Assembly: GCA_910586825.1 (NCBI GenBank)
Contig: CAJUJF010000007.1
Span: 1 to 64,000 of the forward strand
DNA length: 64,000 nt
Direction: 5' to 3'
Source of the DNA: an uncultured Christensenellaceae bacterium
Lineage (GTDB): Bacteria; Bacillota; Clostridia; Christensenellales; Borkfalkiaceae
Below are positions 22,865 through 31,683 of the stretch, in pieces. Each line of letters begins with the position of its first letter. Within the stretch, counting starts at the first letter, position 1. The position numbers were made by a program, and so were the translations under genes. The notes under the pieces are model-generated. The model saw only the letters and a program-made list of their open reading frames with translations. It was not told where the DNA came from and searched no databases.

Positions 22865-24796
22865 TTATTCCACGGCTTTCAACGATTCGTTCATGTCGAT
22901 CTTCACGATCTTGCGGCGCAGGATGAGCGTCACCGCCGCCGTGAACAGCAACACGACCGCGGGCGCGAGCAGCCAGACGAACCAACTCATTCCGCCGAGC
23001 GTTCCCATGCCCATCACTTTGAATACGATCCCCACGAGCAGGGCGGACAGGGGATAACCGAACAGGATTCCGACGACCGTGTCGATATAGACTTCCCGAT
23101 AAATATATCCCGCAACCTCGCCGTCGTAGTAACCGAGTACCATCAGGGTTGCGAGTTCGCGGTTTCGTTCGCTGATATTGATATTCGTCAGCGTGTAAAT
23201 CACCACGGCGGTCAGAAGCCCCGCAAACGCGACGACCACGGCTGCGACCATCATCACGCTGGGGGAGTCGATGCCGTGGAAAAGGCACATGTCCAGAAGC
23301 CCCAGCCCTGCGGTGACGAGTGCGGTGGAGAACGCGACGGCGACGACCGTCATGAAAAATCTGCCCTTATAGCGTAAAACGTTGCGCGCCGTCGATTTGT
23401 ACTTGAACGAAAGAAGATTCCAAAAAAACGGTATCCGTTCGAGAAATATCTTTTTTCCCGCTTTCGGAACTTTGGGGCGCAGCAGATTCGCGGGTTTTTC
23501 GTTCGTCTGTTTTCTGCCCGCCAACACGGTGGCGATCAGCGTCACGAGCACGACGAAGAAATATACGGCGAGAAAGAACAGGATCGCGACCCGTCCCGTC
23601 ATGGGCGGCATGCTGAACGAATAATTGAACACGATATACAACAGGGTCGCGACGCCCACTTCCACGAAATACGCGCCGACGCCGCCGATTCCGCAGCCGA
23701 TCATGGCGAAGAGCAGGTATTTGAAGATGATCCGCCAAGGGGGATATCCGAGCGTTTGCAGACACGCGATCTGCGCCCGTTCTTCTTCGATCAGCCGCGT
23801 CATGGTCGAAAGGGTGACGAGCGCGGTGACGAGCAGGAACACGATCATCAGCACGACGGCGATCCCGCGCACTTTTTCCGCATAGGAGTGAAGCGCGTGG
23901 AAGCTGTAATTATCGTACAGCGTCAGAACTCTGTACTCGCCCGTCAGCGCTTCTTTTTCGGCGTTTACGAAGCTTTCGTATTTCGCGCCGAATTCCGAAA
24001 ACAGACTGCGGTCGGAGATCGCGACATACAGATCGCCCTTCGGAAGCAGTTTTCCGAACGTCGGAATGTCGGGAACGACGTCGTAGGAGAGATACAGGAT
24101 ATGATCGAGCGTGATCATATCGTTTGCATCGTTGATGTTGTCGGGAACATCGGCGTCCTCCGGATTGAGGTAACTCGGTTCTCCGTCGAGCGCGAACACG
24201 AGCGGGGATCGCACCGTCTCCGTGACGGTCACGGTGCGCAGCGCGAACGAGTCGGGCAGGCGAGAAATCATGGGGTTCGGCTCTTCGCCGTTCTGTTCCG
24301 CCAACTGCGCGAGAATATTCTTGAAATTCAGTTCGATCTCCGTGCCGAGGGGAATTTCTTTGATGCGGTTGTCTTTCTCTTCTGTCTTCGCGGCGTACGC
24401 GGGCGGTTCGGAAAACTCGGTTCGATCGACGGAATCGGGAAGGTTCACCGTCTGTTCGCCGTCGAAAAAGTACAGCCGCACGAGCCGCTCTTCGCCCGCG
24501 ACGGCGAGCGTCACGTCGAGGGACATGCCCGCGTTCACGCGATCCGCCCCGTAGCGGGCTTTGACGTCTTCCGTCTCTTCTTCGTCGAATCCGCCCTCGC
24601 GCGTGCTTTTGAAAATAAAGTCGCTCACGTTCCGCGCCTTGTAATAGTCGGTAAGCGAATAGTTGATCTTGTCTACGGCGCAACCGATCCCCGTCACGAA
24701 TCCGACGCTGATCAGCACCATGAAGATGACGGAAAGCAGTCGCGTAACGTGTTTCTTGAAGACCCGCGCGAGCGTTTTGAGATAAGTTTTCACCAC
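22865..24796 (-). CDS. FtsX-like ABC transporter permease
   Basis: A 643-residue permease of the MacB/FtsX superfamily. It has one N-terminal helix (about 15-38) and an extracytoplasmic domain of about 260 residues. The first FtsX core follows (three helices, about 310-420, with RLIEEERAQIACLQTLGYPPW). The second core is at about 490-630 and contains RNRELATLMVLGYYDGEVAGYI. It is translationally coupled to the ATPase gene (7-base overlap). Such systems work by mechanotransmission and export peptides or lipids or act in peptide sensing; no two-component genes lie nearby to favour bacitracin-type sensing. Confidence 0.88.
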   Translation of the reverse strand: MVKTYLKTLARVFKKHVTRLLSVIFMVLISVGFVTGIGCAVDKINYSLTDYYKARNVSDFIFKSTREGGFDEEETEDVKARYGADRVNAGMSLDVTLAVAGEERLVRLYFFDGEQTVNLPDSVDRTEFSEPPAYAAKTEEKDNRIKEIPLGTEIELNFKNILAQLAEQNGEEPNPMISRLPDSFALRTVTVTETVRSPLVFALDGEPSYLNPEDADVPDNINDANDMITLDHILYLSYDVVPDIPTFGKLLPKGDLYVAISDRSLFSEFGAKYESFVNAEKEALTGEYRVLTLYDNYSFHALHSYAEKVRGIAVVLMIVFLLVTALVTLSTMTRLIEEERAQIACLQTLGYPPWRIIFKYLLFAMIGCGIGGVGAYFVEVGVATLLYIVFNYSFSMPPMTGRVAILFFLAVYFFVVLVTLIATVLAGRKQTNEKPANLLRPKVPKAGKKIFLERIPFFWNLLSFKYKSTARNVLRYKGRFFMTVVAVAFSTALVTAGLGLLDMCLFHGIDSPSVMMVAAVVVAFAGLLTAVVIYTLTNINISERNRELATLMVLGYYDGEVAGYIYREVYIDTVVGILFGYPLSALLVGIVFKVMGMGTLGGMSWFVWLLAPAVVLLFTAAVTLILRRKIVKIDMNESLKAVE

Positions 24797-25491
24797 TCGA
24801 TCTCCTCTATGGATTTGGGATTTTCATTGATCTTGACGCTTTCGATCCTGCCGCTTCTGATATGAAGGACTTTATCCGCCATTTCTTTGAGCGCGGCGTT
24901 GTGCGTTACGACGATCACGGGCTTGTTCTGTTGTTTGGAGACGTCGTATAGCAGTTTCAAAATGGTCTTTCCCGTCACGTAGTCGAGCGCGCCCGTCGGT
25001 TCGTCGCACAGGAGGAGTTTGGGATTTTTGGCGACGGCGCGGGCGATGGAAACGCGTTGCTGTTCGCCGCCCGAAAGCTGCGCGGGGAAGTTTCCCAGCC
25101 GTTCGCCGAGACCGACTTCTTCGAGTACGCTCTTCGGATCCCGCGCGTTCTTGCAGATCTCCACGGCGATTTCCACGTTTTCCAGCGCGGTGAGGTTGGG
25201 CATCAGATTGTAAAACTGGAATACGAATCCGACGTCGTTTCTGCGGTATTCCGTCAATTTCCGTTTGTTGAGCGCCGTCACGTTTTTTCCGTCGAGTACG
25301 ATTTCTCCTTCCGTCGCGCCGTCCATACCGCCCAACAGATTGAGCAGGGTGGTTTTTCCGGCGCCGCTCGATCCCAGCACCACGGCGAATTCGTCGTTTT
25401 CGAGGTCGAACGAAACGTCTTTCAGCGCCTCGACGACAACGTCGCCCGTGCGGTAGCTTTTGCTTACGTGTTTTAAGGATAAATAGCTCAT
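24790..25491 (-). CDS. ABC transporter ATP-binding protein (MacB/LolD type)
   Basis: A 233-residue ATPase with Walker [10 protein letters not shown], the X loop/signature [14 protein letters not shown], Walker [12 protein letters not shown] and the H loop VVTHN, partner of the FtsX permease. ATG 25491 is preferred because GGGAG precedes it; the ATG 11 codons upstream has no ribosome site. Confidence 0.92.
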   Translation of the reverse strand: MSYLSLKHVSKSYRTGDVVVEALKDVSFDLENDEFAVVLGSSGAGKTTLLNLLGGMDGATEGEIVLDGKNVTALNKRKLTEYRRNDVGFVFQFYNLMPNLTALENVEIAVEICKNARDPKSVLEEVGLGERLGNFPAQLSGGEQQRVSIARAVAKNPKLLLCDEPTGALDYVTGKTILKLLYDVSKQQNKPVIVVTHNAALKEMADKVLHIRSGRIESVKINENPKSIEEIEW

Positions 25492-25522
25492 ACCGATCCG
25501 CTCCCGGTTTCTATTTTCATTC

Positions 25523-25552
25523 ATTTTAGCATATAATTTGTCAGGATTACAA
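25523..25552 (-). promoter_or_regulatory. possible promoter of the FtsX-type ABC operon
   Basis: Minus-strand TTGTAA (25552-25547), 18-bp spacer, TAAAAT (25528-25523). Confidence 0.45.
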
Positions 25553-25643
25553 GTGACAACGGCTTCCGCAAGGAGAAATCACCGAAAAATTTTCAAGAAA
25601 TTTAGGTGAAATAAAAAGATTGAAAAAATGTGTTGTCATATCA

Positions 25644-25672
25644 TTGACATTGATTGTCGGATTGTGTAAAAT
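25644..25672 (+). promoter_or_regulatory. promoter of the lipoprotein gene
   Basis: TTGACA (25644-25649), 17-bp spacer, TAAAAT (25667-25672), with GGAGGG before ATG 25717. Near-consensus elements predict strong expression. Confidence 0.75.
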
Positions 25673-25716
25673 ATAGTCGTTCGGGTCAGGTCCCGACGAC
25701 ATTCAGGAGGGTAAAT

Positions 25717-26781
25717 ATGAAAAAAAGAGCAGTAGTATTGGCAGGCGTTTTCATGGCGGGTTCGGTTTTTGCGTTCGCGGGATGTTCGATCGGCGGCAGC
25801 GGCGGCACTTCCGGTAAAATCAGCGGAAACTACAAAGAAGCGGACGACGCGACGATCGCGCAGGCGCTTTCTTCGATCGATATGGAGAACGCGTTCGTCG
25901 ACACGACGGCAAAGAACTGGAAATACGGTTTGCAGGCGAGCGCGAGCTTGAATCTTTCGGTGAACGCGCGGGTGGGCAACGAATCGGCTTCTTTATCGGC
26001 AAGCGGTTCCGCGGATTACAAAATTTCTTTGCAGAAAAAGACCTCGCTTACGACGCAGAAAGAGACGCTTACCGTTGCGGGCGCAGGGAATGTAAACGGT
26101 TCGTTCAACATGAGCGGCGGCGGGCAATCGATCAAAGCTTCGGTCAAGGCGAACGCGTATCACGATACGGATACCGTCTATGCGTCGTTAAACGGCACCA
26201 TTCCCAATACCAGCGGGATCGGCGGCGGAACCCAAAAGATCGACATGAAGGTGAAAGCGCCGATCGAGGACATTTTCGACGAAATCGGCGGCATGATTCC
26301 CGTGACCGCCGCTTCCGACGAAATCATCGGCGGTACGACGGAGATCGATTTTGCGGAAGTCGTCGACAAGCTTCGCGCGGAGGGATATACGGTGTTCCTC
26401 GACACTTCGAAGGGCGTCAAGATCAAGCTGAGCGCTTCCGAGCAGTACGTGGAAGAGGTCACGAAGAATATCTCGCAGAGCGTGGCGGGCGGGGAGATCA
26501 CCTGGACGAGAGATCCCGTTTTCGATATCTATCTTGCCTTCGACGCAGAGGGTAAATTCTCGCAGGTCGGTTTCGACGCGAACGTGAGCGCCAGAGTGAC
26601 GGGAGATGACGGCACCGACGCAACCGTCAAAATGACGATGGGCATTTCTTTGAAAGTTTATACCGGAACGGTAACGCTTCCCGACGGAATTGCCGAAGAC
26701 GATTCCTATCTGGAAATCGGCGGCAGCGGCGGTCCTTCGATCGGCGGCGGCAATTATCCCGATTACGACTGGAACGTTTAA
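25717..26781 (+). CDS. secreted lipoprotein of unknown function
   Basis: A 354-residue protein with a lipoprotein signal peptide: MKKR, a hydrophobic core, then the lipobox FAGC with the lipidated cysteine at position 23. The mature part is Gly/Ser-rich at both ends and beta-rich in between (repeated alternating Thr/Val/Lys/Ser stretches), as in solute-binding or surface-exposed lipoproteins of Clostridia. No family recognised. An in-frame ATG 21 codons upstream is rejected because it lies between promoter and ribosome site. Single-gene unit with its own promoter and terminator. Confidence 0.82.
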   Translation: MKKRAVVLAGVFMAGSVFAFAGCSIGGSGGTSGKISGNYKEADDATIAQALSSIDMENAFVDTTAKNWKYGLQASASLNLSVNARVGNESASLSASGSADYKISLQKKTSLTTQKETLTVAGAGNVNGSFNMSGGGQSIKASVKANAYHDTDTVYASLNGTIPNTSGIGGGTQKIDMKVKAPIEDIFDEIGGMIPVTAASDEIIGGTTEIDFAEVVDKLRAEGYTVFLDTSKGVKIKLSASEQYVEEVTKNISQSVAGGEITWTRDPVFDIYLAFDAEGKFSQVGFDANVSARVTGDDGTDATVKMTMGISLKVYTGTVTLPDGIAEDDSYLEIGGSGGPSIGGGNYPDYDWNV

Positions 26782-26790
26782 TTGAAAAAA

Positions 26791-26824
26791 AAGGTCCGCT
26801 TGCAACCGCAAGCGGACCTTTTTG
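26791..26824. terminator. bidirectional terminator
   Basis: Perfect 13-bp stem AAGGTCCGCTTGC / GCAAGCGGACCTT with AACC loop, flanked by A- and T-runs, between the lipoprotein and fumarase genes. Confidence 0.9.
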
Positions 26825-26835
26825 CCGTATTTGTC

Positions 26836-27360
26836 TTATTTACGGTAAATGCTTTCGCCGTAACTGTCGATTGCGACGACAAGGGGGAAATCCTTAACTT
26901 CAAAGCGGTAGACCGCTTCGCTCAGCAGGTCGGGAAAGGCGACGCATTCGCTTGAAAGAACGGCGTTGCCGTACGTTGCGCCCGCGCCGCCGATCGCCGC
27001 GAAATACACTCTGCGGTTGCGCGTCAGGGCAAGGCGGGTCTCTTCGTTCATTTCGCCCTTGCCGATCATTCCGCCCAGCCCGCCGTCGAGAAGGCGCGGC
27101 GCGAAAGAGTTCATGCGCGCGGAGGTGGTGGGACCGCAGCTTCCGCACGCTTTCCCCGCGGGCGCGGGGCAGGGACCCGCATAATAGATAAACGCGTCTT
27201 TCAGCGGAAAGGGAAGGGGGTTCCCTTCGTCCAGCAACTGAAATATGCGCTTGTGCGCGCAGTCGCGCGCGGTATAGATTTCTCCCGAAAGCAACACGGA
27301 ATCGCCCGCGTGCAGCGCAGCGGTCTCTTCGGCGGAGAGCGGAAGCGTAATTTTTTTCAT
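26836..27360 (-). CDS. fumB: class I fumarate hydratase, beta subunit
   Basis: A 174-residue C-terminal-type subunit with the substrate-binding signature CGSCGPTTSARMNSF and GKGEMNEE. Partner of the alpha subunit encoded just upstream (4-base ATGA overlap). Two-subunit class I fumarases use a [4Fe-4S] cluster and are oxygen-sensitive, in line with an anaerobe. The homologous L-tartrate dehydratase cannot be fully excluded. Confidence 0.88.
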   Translation of the reverse strand: MKKITLPLSAEETAALHAGDSVLLSGEIYTARDCAHKRIFQLLDEGNPLPFPLKDAFIYYAGPCPAPAGKACGSCGPTTSARMNSFAPRLLDGGLGGMIGKGEMNEETRLALTRNRRVYFAAIGGAGATYGNAVLSSECVAFPDLLSEAVYRFEVKDFPLVVAIDSYGESIYRK

Positions 27361-28196
27361 AGCAGGTCCTCCCGCGCGCAACGCACGCAATGGCATTGGA
27401 TATTCACCGCAACGGGAAGCCCCGCGATATGCGTCGGCGCGATTTCGCAGGCGACGCCGAGCGCCGTCGTCCTGCCGCCGAACCCCTGCGCGCCGATGCC
27501 GAGCGCGTTGATCCGCGCGAGCGCTTCTTCTTCGATTCCGGCGACGTCCGCGCGGGGGTGCCGTTCCCCGACCGCGCGCAGGAGCGCTTTTTTGGCGAGA
27601 AGCGCACACCCGTCGAATGCGCCGCCGATGCCGACGCCCACGTAAACGGGCGGGCAGGGGCGGGACCCCGCAAGGCGCACCGTCTCGGTGATCGCGCGCA
27701 AAATCCCTTCTCTTCCCTCCGCGGGCGTGAGCATGCAGATGCGGCTCATGTTTTCGCTTCCGAACCCCTTGGGAAGAAAGGAGACGGAAAGGCGTTCGCC
27801 CGCGACGAGATCGACGTGCAGATGCGCCGGCGTGTTGTCGCCCGTGTTTTCGCGGGTGAGCGGGTCGCAGATGCTCTTGCGGAAGTTTCCGTCGGCGTAC
27901 GCCCGCCGCACGCCGTCGTTCACCGCTTCGGAAAGCGGCGCGCCCGACAGCGTCACGTCCTGCCCCAGTTCCACGAGCACCACGCTCATGCCCGTGTCCT
28001 GACAGACGGGCATGTTCTCTCTGCGGGCGATTTTTTCATTTTCGAGCAATGCGGAAAGGGCGAATTTCGCCGCGCCCGTTTCCGTCTTTTCCGCTTCCGA
28101 AAGCGCCGCACGGCAGGAGTCGGTGAGCGTGACGCCCGCTTTCCGCGCAAGGCGGTATACGCAATCGGATATTTCCTGTGTGGATACGATTTTCAT
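27357..28196 (-). CDS. fumA: class I fumarate hydratase, alpha subunit (leaderless start)
   Basis: A 279-residue iron-sulfur subunit. Cluster cysteines are likely those in VCQDTGM, ICMLTPAEG and RPCPPVYVGVG. It hydrates fumarate to malate with the beta subunit. ATG 28196 is only six bases after a TATAAT, there is no ribosome site, and the start matches the family N terminus (MKIVSTQEISD), so a leaderless mRNA is predicted. Confidence 0.9.
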   Translation of the reverse strand: MKIVSTQEISDCVYRLARKAGVTLTDSCRAALSEAEKTETGAAKFALSALLENEKIARRENMPVCQDTGMSVVLVELGQDVTLSGAPLSEAVNDGVRRAYADGNFRKSICDPLTRENTGDNTPAHLHVDLVAGERLSVSFLPKGFGSENMSRICMLTPAEGREGILRAITETVRLAGSRPCPPVYVGVGIGGAFDGCALLAKKALLRAVGERHPRADVAGIEEEALARINALGIGAQGFGGRTTALGVACEIAPTHIAGLPVAVNIQCHCVRCAREDLL

Positions 28197-28202
28197 GCCG
28201 AC

Positions 28203-28231
28203 ATTATAACATAAAAAAACCGCAAATACAA
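28203..28231 (-). promoter_or_regulatory. promoter giving a leaderless fumarase mRNA
   Basis: Minus-strand TTGTAT (28231-28226), 17-bp spacer, perfect TATAAT (28208-28203). The base seven downstream is the A of the start codon. Confidence 0.75.
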
Positions 28232-28290
28232 GTTTTTGAAAGGTTTCCCGTCCGGATCCAAATAAATTTGCGGAAAAGCGGAATTTTTGA

Positions 28291-28319
28291 TTGGTTTTTT
28301 TTGCGAAACCCGATATAAT
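28291..28319 (+). promoter_or_regulatory. promoter giving a leaderless CPBP protease mRNA
   Basis: TTGGTT (28291-28296), 17-bp spacer, perfect TATAAT (28314-28319), then six bases and ATG 28326. No ribosome site exists. Confidence 0.75.
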
Positions 28320-28325
28320 ATCCCT

Positions 28326-29300
28326 ATGGAACAAAAATCGGTCGTTACGGAAGAGGAACTGAAAAAACGGGCGTTGTCGGAGGCGGGGATCAGCTATTCC
28401 GTCTGCGCCATGTTGCCCGTGTTGTTCAGTCTGCTTCTTTCGATTGTGATTCTCGCGCTTTCGGGCGGACGGGAAGAAAATTGGTACGCGGATCGGGATT
28501 GGTATAAATATCTCTGTTTTCTGATTCCGCAATGTTGTTTCGCGTTTGCGGCGTTCCTGTTTTTCAAGCGCAGTCGCATGCGGATCCGTTCCGCGTATCG
28601 CGGCTGTAAGTGGTATTTCTTTCCGCTTGCGGCGGTTTTGCAATTCGGGCTGACTTTTTCGCTTTCCGAACTGAACGAATATTTCGTGCGCTTTCTCGAA
28701 CTCTTCGGGTACGTTCGTCAATCGAGCGTTCTTCCCTCGCTCGGCGGGTGGAATTTATTGCCCGCGCTGATCGTGATTGCGGTGCTTCCCGCGGTTTTGG
28801 AAGAGACGATCTTCCGCGGGATCGTCACGCGGCAGATGAACGATAACGGATGGGGCGTTTATGCGTCCGTGCTCGTCTGCGGCGCGCTGTTCTCGCTCTT
28901 TCATCACAATCCCGAACAGACGATTTTTCAGTTTTTCTGCGGCGCGTGTTTCGCGCTCGTCGCGATCCGTTCGGGCAGCGTGTTCCCCACGATGCTCTCG
29001 CACTTTCTGAATAACGCGGTGATATTGGCGCTCTCCGCGGCGTACGCGCCCGTTTACGGAGAGGACTTTACCATGAAACAGGTGTTGCCTGCGGGCGGAT
29101 ACGTCGCGCTCTGCGCGGTTGCGGCGGTCGCGCTCGTCGCCGCGCTCGGCTGTCTGGTCTTTTTCGGCAGGCGGAAAGAGGAGAAAGCGTTCGGCGTCCG
29201 GTACGGGAAAGTCTTTTTCCTCGCGGCTTCCGTCGGGATCGCGCTGTGCGCGATCGAGTGGGGCATTGCGCTGATTTCGGGATTCGTGAAACTGCCGTGA
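28326..29300 (+). CDS. CPBP-family intramembrane glutamic protease
   Basis: A 324-residue membrane protein with about eight helices. The three active-site motifs of the CAAX-protease/bacteriocin-processing family are present: EETIFRGIV (EExxxR), FSLFHHN (FxxxH) and HFLNNAV (HxxxN). Substrates of such proteins in Bacillota are mostly unknown. It begins a compact operon with rlmH; the GTG of rlmH overlaps its TGA. A TTG at 28287 in frame is part of the promoter and is rejected as start. Confidence 0.88.
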   Translation: MEQKSVVTEEELKKRALSEAGISYSVCAMLPVLFSLLLSIVILALSGGREENWYADRDWYKYLCFLIPQCCFAFAAFLFFKRSRMRIRSAYRGCKWYFFPLAAVLQFGLTFSLSELNEYFVRFLELFGYVRQSSVLPSLGGWNLLPALIVIAVLPAVLEETIFRGIVTRQMNDNGWGVYASVLVCGALFSLFHHNPEQTIFQFFCGACFALVAIRSGSVFPTMLSHFLNNAVILALSAAYAPVYGEDFTMKQVLPAGGYVALCAVAAVALVAALGCLVFFGRRKEEKAFGVRYGKVFFLAASVGIALCAIEWGIALISGFVKLP

Positions 29301-29734
29301 TTAAGATCAACTTCGTCTGCGTCGGAAAACTGAAAGAGGGCTATTGGCGGGAGGCGGTCGGAGAATACGCGAAGAGGCTTTCGCGATTCTGCAAAACGGA
29401 GATCCGCGAATTGCCGGAGCGCGGCGGACCCCGGGATGAGGCGGAAGAGATTCTGCGCGCTTGCCGCGGGTATACGTTTGCGCTTGCGGTGGAGGGCGGA
29501 AGCTGCGGTTCGGAAAAATTTGCGGAGAAACTGAAAGCGCTGTGCGACCGCGGGGAAGAGATGACGTTCGTGATCGGTTCTTCGTGCGGGCTGGACGGAA
29601 GCGTGAAAGCGTCGGCGAACGAGCTGATCTCCTTTTCTCAGATGACCTTTCCGCATCAGATGATGCGGGTGATCCTGTTCGAACAGGTGTACCGCGCGTT
29701 TATGATCAACAGCGGATCGGAGTATCACAAATAA
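29297..29734 (+). CDS. rlmH: 23S rRNA pseudouridine-1915 N3-methyltransferase RlmH
   Basis: A 145-residue SPOUT-fold methyltransferase, slightly shorter than the usual ~159. The knot region VIGSSCGLDGSVK and the conserved end HQMMRVILFEQVYRAF...GSEYHK are intact. It uses a GTG start overlapping the stop of the CPBP gene (GTGA). Confidence 0.92.
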   Translation: MIKINFVCVGKLKEGYWREAVGEYAKRLSRFCKTEIRELPERGGPRDEAEEILRACRGYTFALAVEGGSCGSEKFAEKLKALCDRGEEMTFVIGSSCGLDGSVKASANELISFSQMTFPHQMMRVILFEQVYRAFMINSGSEYHK

Positions 29735-29770
29735 ACGCTTGCCGCCGTCGCACAAAAGCGGTTTTCCGAA

Positions 29771-29776
29771 TACAAT
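29771..29776 (+). promoter_or_regulatory. -10 element six bases before the M14 peptidase GTG
   Basis: TACAAT is followed by GATTTC and the GTG at 29783, the same spacing as at other leaderless candidates. The -35 is poor, so this is weaker than the others. Confidence 0.4.
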
Positions 29777-29782
29777 GATTTC

Positions 29783-30571
29783 GTGAACCTCTATCGTGAA
29801 ATCAGGAGCTTTTACGCGGACTTTCGCGGCGAAAAAAGAATTATCGGCAGCAGCGCGGAGGGGAGAAGACTGTACGCCTTCTTCGTGGGCGAACATGCCT
29901 ATCCCGTCGGGATCTGTCAGTACGCCATGCACGCGCGGGAATGGATCACGGCGCTACTGGCGCTCGAACACATCGCGCGCGGCGTTCCGCGCGGCGGGGT
30001 ATGGTTCGTCCCGCTCGTCAATCCCGACGGCGCGGCGATCGTTCAGAACGCCTACCGAAAGGGGCGGCGGGCGCGCGAAAAGGAGTTTTCGCTCTGGAAA
30101 GCGAATGCGGAAGGGGTCGATCTCAACGTGAACTTTCCCGCCCGCTGGGGAAGCGGCAAGAGCAACGTGTTCTCTCCAGCTCCCGAAAATTACGTGGGCA
30201 AGTTTCCGCTCTGCGCGCCCGAAAGCCGCGCGCTTTCCCGTTTTACGCGGGAGATCGGACCCGATTATACGGTGAGCTGGCACACGAAGGGCGAAGAGAT
30301 CTATTGGCGGTTTCATCAGCCGTCGGAAGCGGAAGAGCGCGACAGGCGGCTCGCCGCGATTCTGAGCGCGAGCACGGGATATGCGCTCGCCGAGTCGCCC
30401 GATTCCGCGGGCGGATACAAAGATTGGTGCGTCGAATCGCTGGGAATCCCGGCGTTTACCGTGGAAGTCGGGCGGGACGCTTTGCCGCACCCTCTGGGAA
30501 CGGGGGAGCTGAGCGGCATCGTTGCGCGCTGCGGAAACGCGGTACGAGATCTGTCGGAAGGGTTTATATGA
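29783..30571 (+). CDS. M14-family zinc carboxypeptidase
   Basis: A 262-residue peptidase. Zinc ligands are H50 and E53 in MHAREWI and H167 in SWHTKGEE; the catalytic glutamate is E228 in FTVEVG. Length and the WHTKGEEIYW stretch resemble gamma-D-glutamyl-diaminopimelate peptidases and MpaA-like murein tripeptide amidases, so a cell-wall peptide substrate is likely. No signal peptide, so it would act in the cytoplasm, for instance in murein recycling. Its TGA overlaps the tadA ATG. Confidence 0.85.
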   Translation: MNLYREIRSFYADFRGEKRIIGSSAEGRRLYAFFVGEHAYPVGICQYAMHAREWITALLALEHIARGVPRGGVWFVPLVNPDGAAIVQNAYRKGRRAREKEFSLWKANAEGVDLNVNFPARWGSGKSNVFSPAPENYVGKFPLCAPESRALSRFTREIGPDYTVSWHTKGEEIYWRFHQPSEAEERDRRLAAILSASTGYALAESPDSAGGYKDWCVESLGIPAFTVEVGRDALPHPLGTGELSGIVARCGNAVRDLSEGFI

Positions 30572-31032
30572 ACGAGGAGTTTATGCGGGAGGCAATCTGC
30601 CTCGCGCAAAAGGCAAAAAAGAAAGGGGAAGTGCCGATCGGCGCCGTGGTCGTTTATCGCGGAAAAATCGTCGGAAGAGGGTATAATCTGCGCACGCGGA
30701 AACAGATGGCGACCGCGCACGCCGAGATCCGCGCGATCGAACAGGCGTGCCGGAAACTGAAATCTTGGCGGCTTCCCGATACCGAACTGTACGTGACGCT
30801 CGAACCCTGTCCCATGTGCATGGGCGCGGCGCTCAACGCGCGGATCGATCGGATCTATTTCGGCGCGTACGAACAGAAGGGCAGGAGTCTCACGAAAGAG
30901 CTCGCTTCCGCCAATTTGCTGAACCACACGGTCGAGGTCACGGGCGGCGTTCTGGAAGAGGAATGCGCCGAAGTGCTTTCGTCTTTTTTCAGCGCCATGC
31001 GCGCGCGGGAAAAGAACAAGAAGAACCGATAA
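30568..31032 (+). CDS. tadA: tRNA-specific adenosine deaminase TadA
   Basis: A 154-residue cytidine-deaminase-fold enzyme with H51 and E53 in HAEIRAI and C81/C84 in PCPMC binding zinc. It makes inosine at the wobble position of tRNA-Arg(ACG). Start fused to the preceding stop (ATGA); basic C-terminal tail. Confidence 0.94.
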   Translation: MNEEFMREAICLAQKAKKKGEVPIGAVVVYRGKIVGRGYNLRTRKQMATAHAEIRAIEQACRKLKSWRLPDTELYVTLEPCPMCMGAALNARIDRIYFGAYEQKGRSLTKELASANLLNHTVEVTGGVLEEECAEVLSSFFSAMRAREKNKKNR

Positions 31033-31045
31033 ACGAACCTTTGAT

Positions 31046-31085
31046 AAAAGGGCGGGGCTGTCTGTTGCGACAGCCCCGCCCTTTT
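31046..31085. terminator. bidirectional terminator
   Basis: Perfect 17-bp stem AAAAGGGCGGGGCTGTC with its complement around TGTTGC; outer A/T runs on both sides. It starts 13 bases after tadA and ends next to the amidase stop codon. Confidence 0.92.
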
Positions 31086-31086
31086 G

Positions 31087-31569
31087 TCATTCTCTGACGC
31101 CGAGAATGTGAATGCCGCGCACGCGGGCGTAGGAATAAGAGGAGAGCGGTTTGTTGAACGCGTCGTACGAATGCGCGGCGACGAGGATCTCTCCGCGCGA
31201 AAATCCGACGACCACGGGCGTGTGGTAAAAATCCCCCGTCGCGCGGCCGAGCTGAACCACGTCCCCGATTTCCAGACGGTTGAGCGGCACTTCTTCCGCA
31301 AACGGCCCCGCGCCTTTGTTTTCGGTGAGGAAACGGTATAAAAACTCCACGCCCGTCCACGAGGCGGTACGGTCGTCCGCCGAGCGGTAAAACCAACCGA
31401 ATACGGGCGTGAAATTCATGACGCCCGCGCCTGCAAAGATGCATTGCGAAGCGTAGTTGGTGCAATCGCCGCCGATTCTCGAAAAATCGTAGTAGGCGGG
31501 ATTTCTTCCGAACGCCCATCTTCGGGCGTATTGTACGACCGCATTCCTGTCATAAAATAATTCTGCCAT
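31087..31569 (-). CDS. amidase-like (Amidase_6) papain-fold protein
   Basis: A 160-residue protein that is essentially one domain: YDRNAVVQYARRWAFGRNPAYYDF, then GGDCTNYASQCIFAGAG with the nucleophile C36, and H116 in FYHTPVVVG. The family occurs in Clostridia, often secreted or sporulation-linked, and is thought to cut cell-wall or peptide amides. There is no signal peptide. The start lacks a clear ribosome site. It is divergent from spoIIGA. Confidence 0.85.
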   Translation of the reverse strand: MAELFYDRNAVVQYARRWAFGRNPAYYDFSRIGGDCTNYASQCIFAGAGVMNFTPVFGWFYRSADDRTASWTGVEFLYRFLTENKGAGPFAEEVPLNRLEIGDVVQLGRATGDFYHTPVVVGFSRGEILVAAHSYDAFNKPLSSYSYARVRGIHILGVRE

Positions 31570-31619
31570 AAACCCAGTTTATGCGCCGCGGCGGAATTTG
31601 CTTACAATATTCGGCGTTA

Positions 31620-31664
31620 TTCGACGCAACACGCCTTTTTCCGCCCTTGCAAAACCGCTATAAT
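31620..31664 (+). promoter_or_regulatory. candidate Spo0A box and -10 of spoIIGA
   Basis: TTCGACG at 31620-31626 (six of seven bases of the Spo0A box) lies upstream of a perfect TATAAT at 31659-31664. The box would be centred near -48, close to where Spo0A sites sit in known spoIIG promoters, and there is no good -35, which fits an activator-dependent promoter. Confidence 0.5.
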
Positions 31665-31683
31665 TGCCTTTACGGAGCAGGGT

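Noticed and set aside
23000-25500. Bacitracin-type BceAB resistance module
   Set aside because: The permease has the wrong topology (two FtsX cores with a long N-terminal extracytoplasmic domain) and no BceRS-type two-component genes are adjacent.
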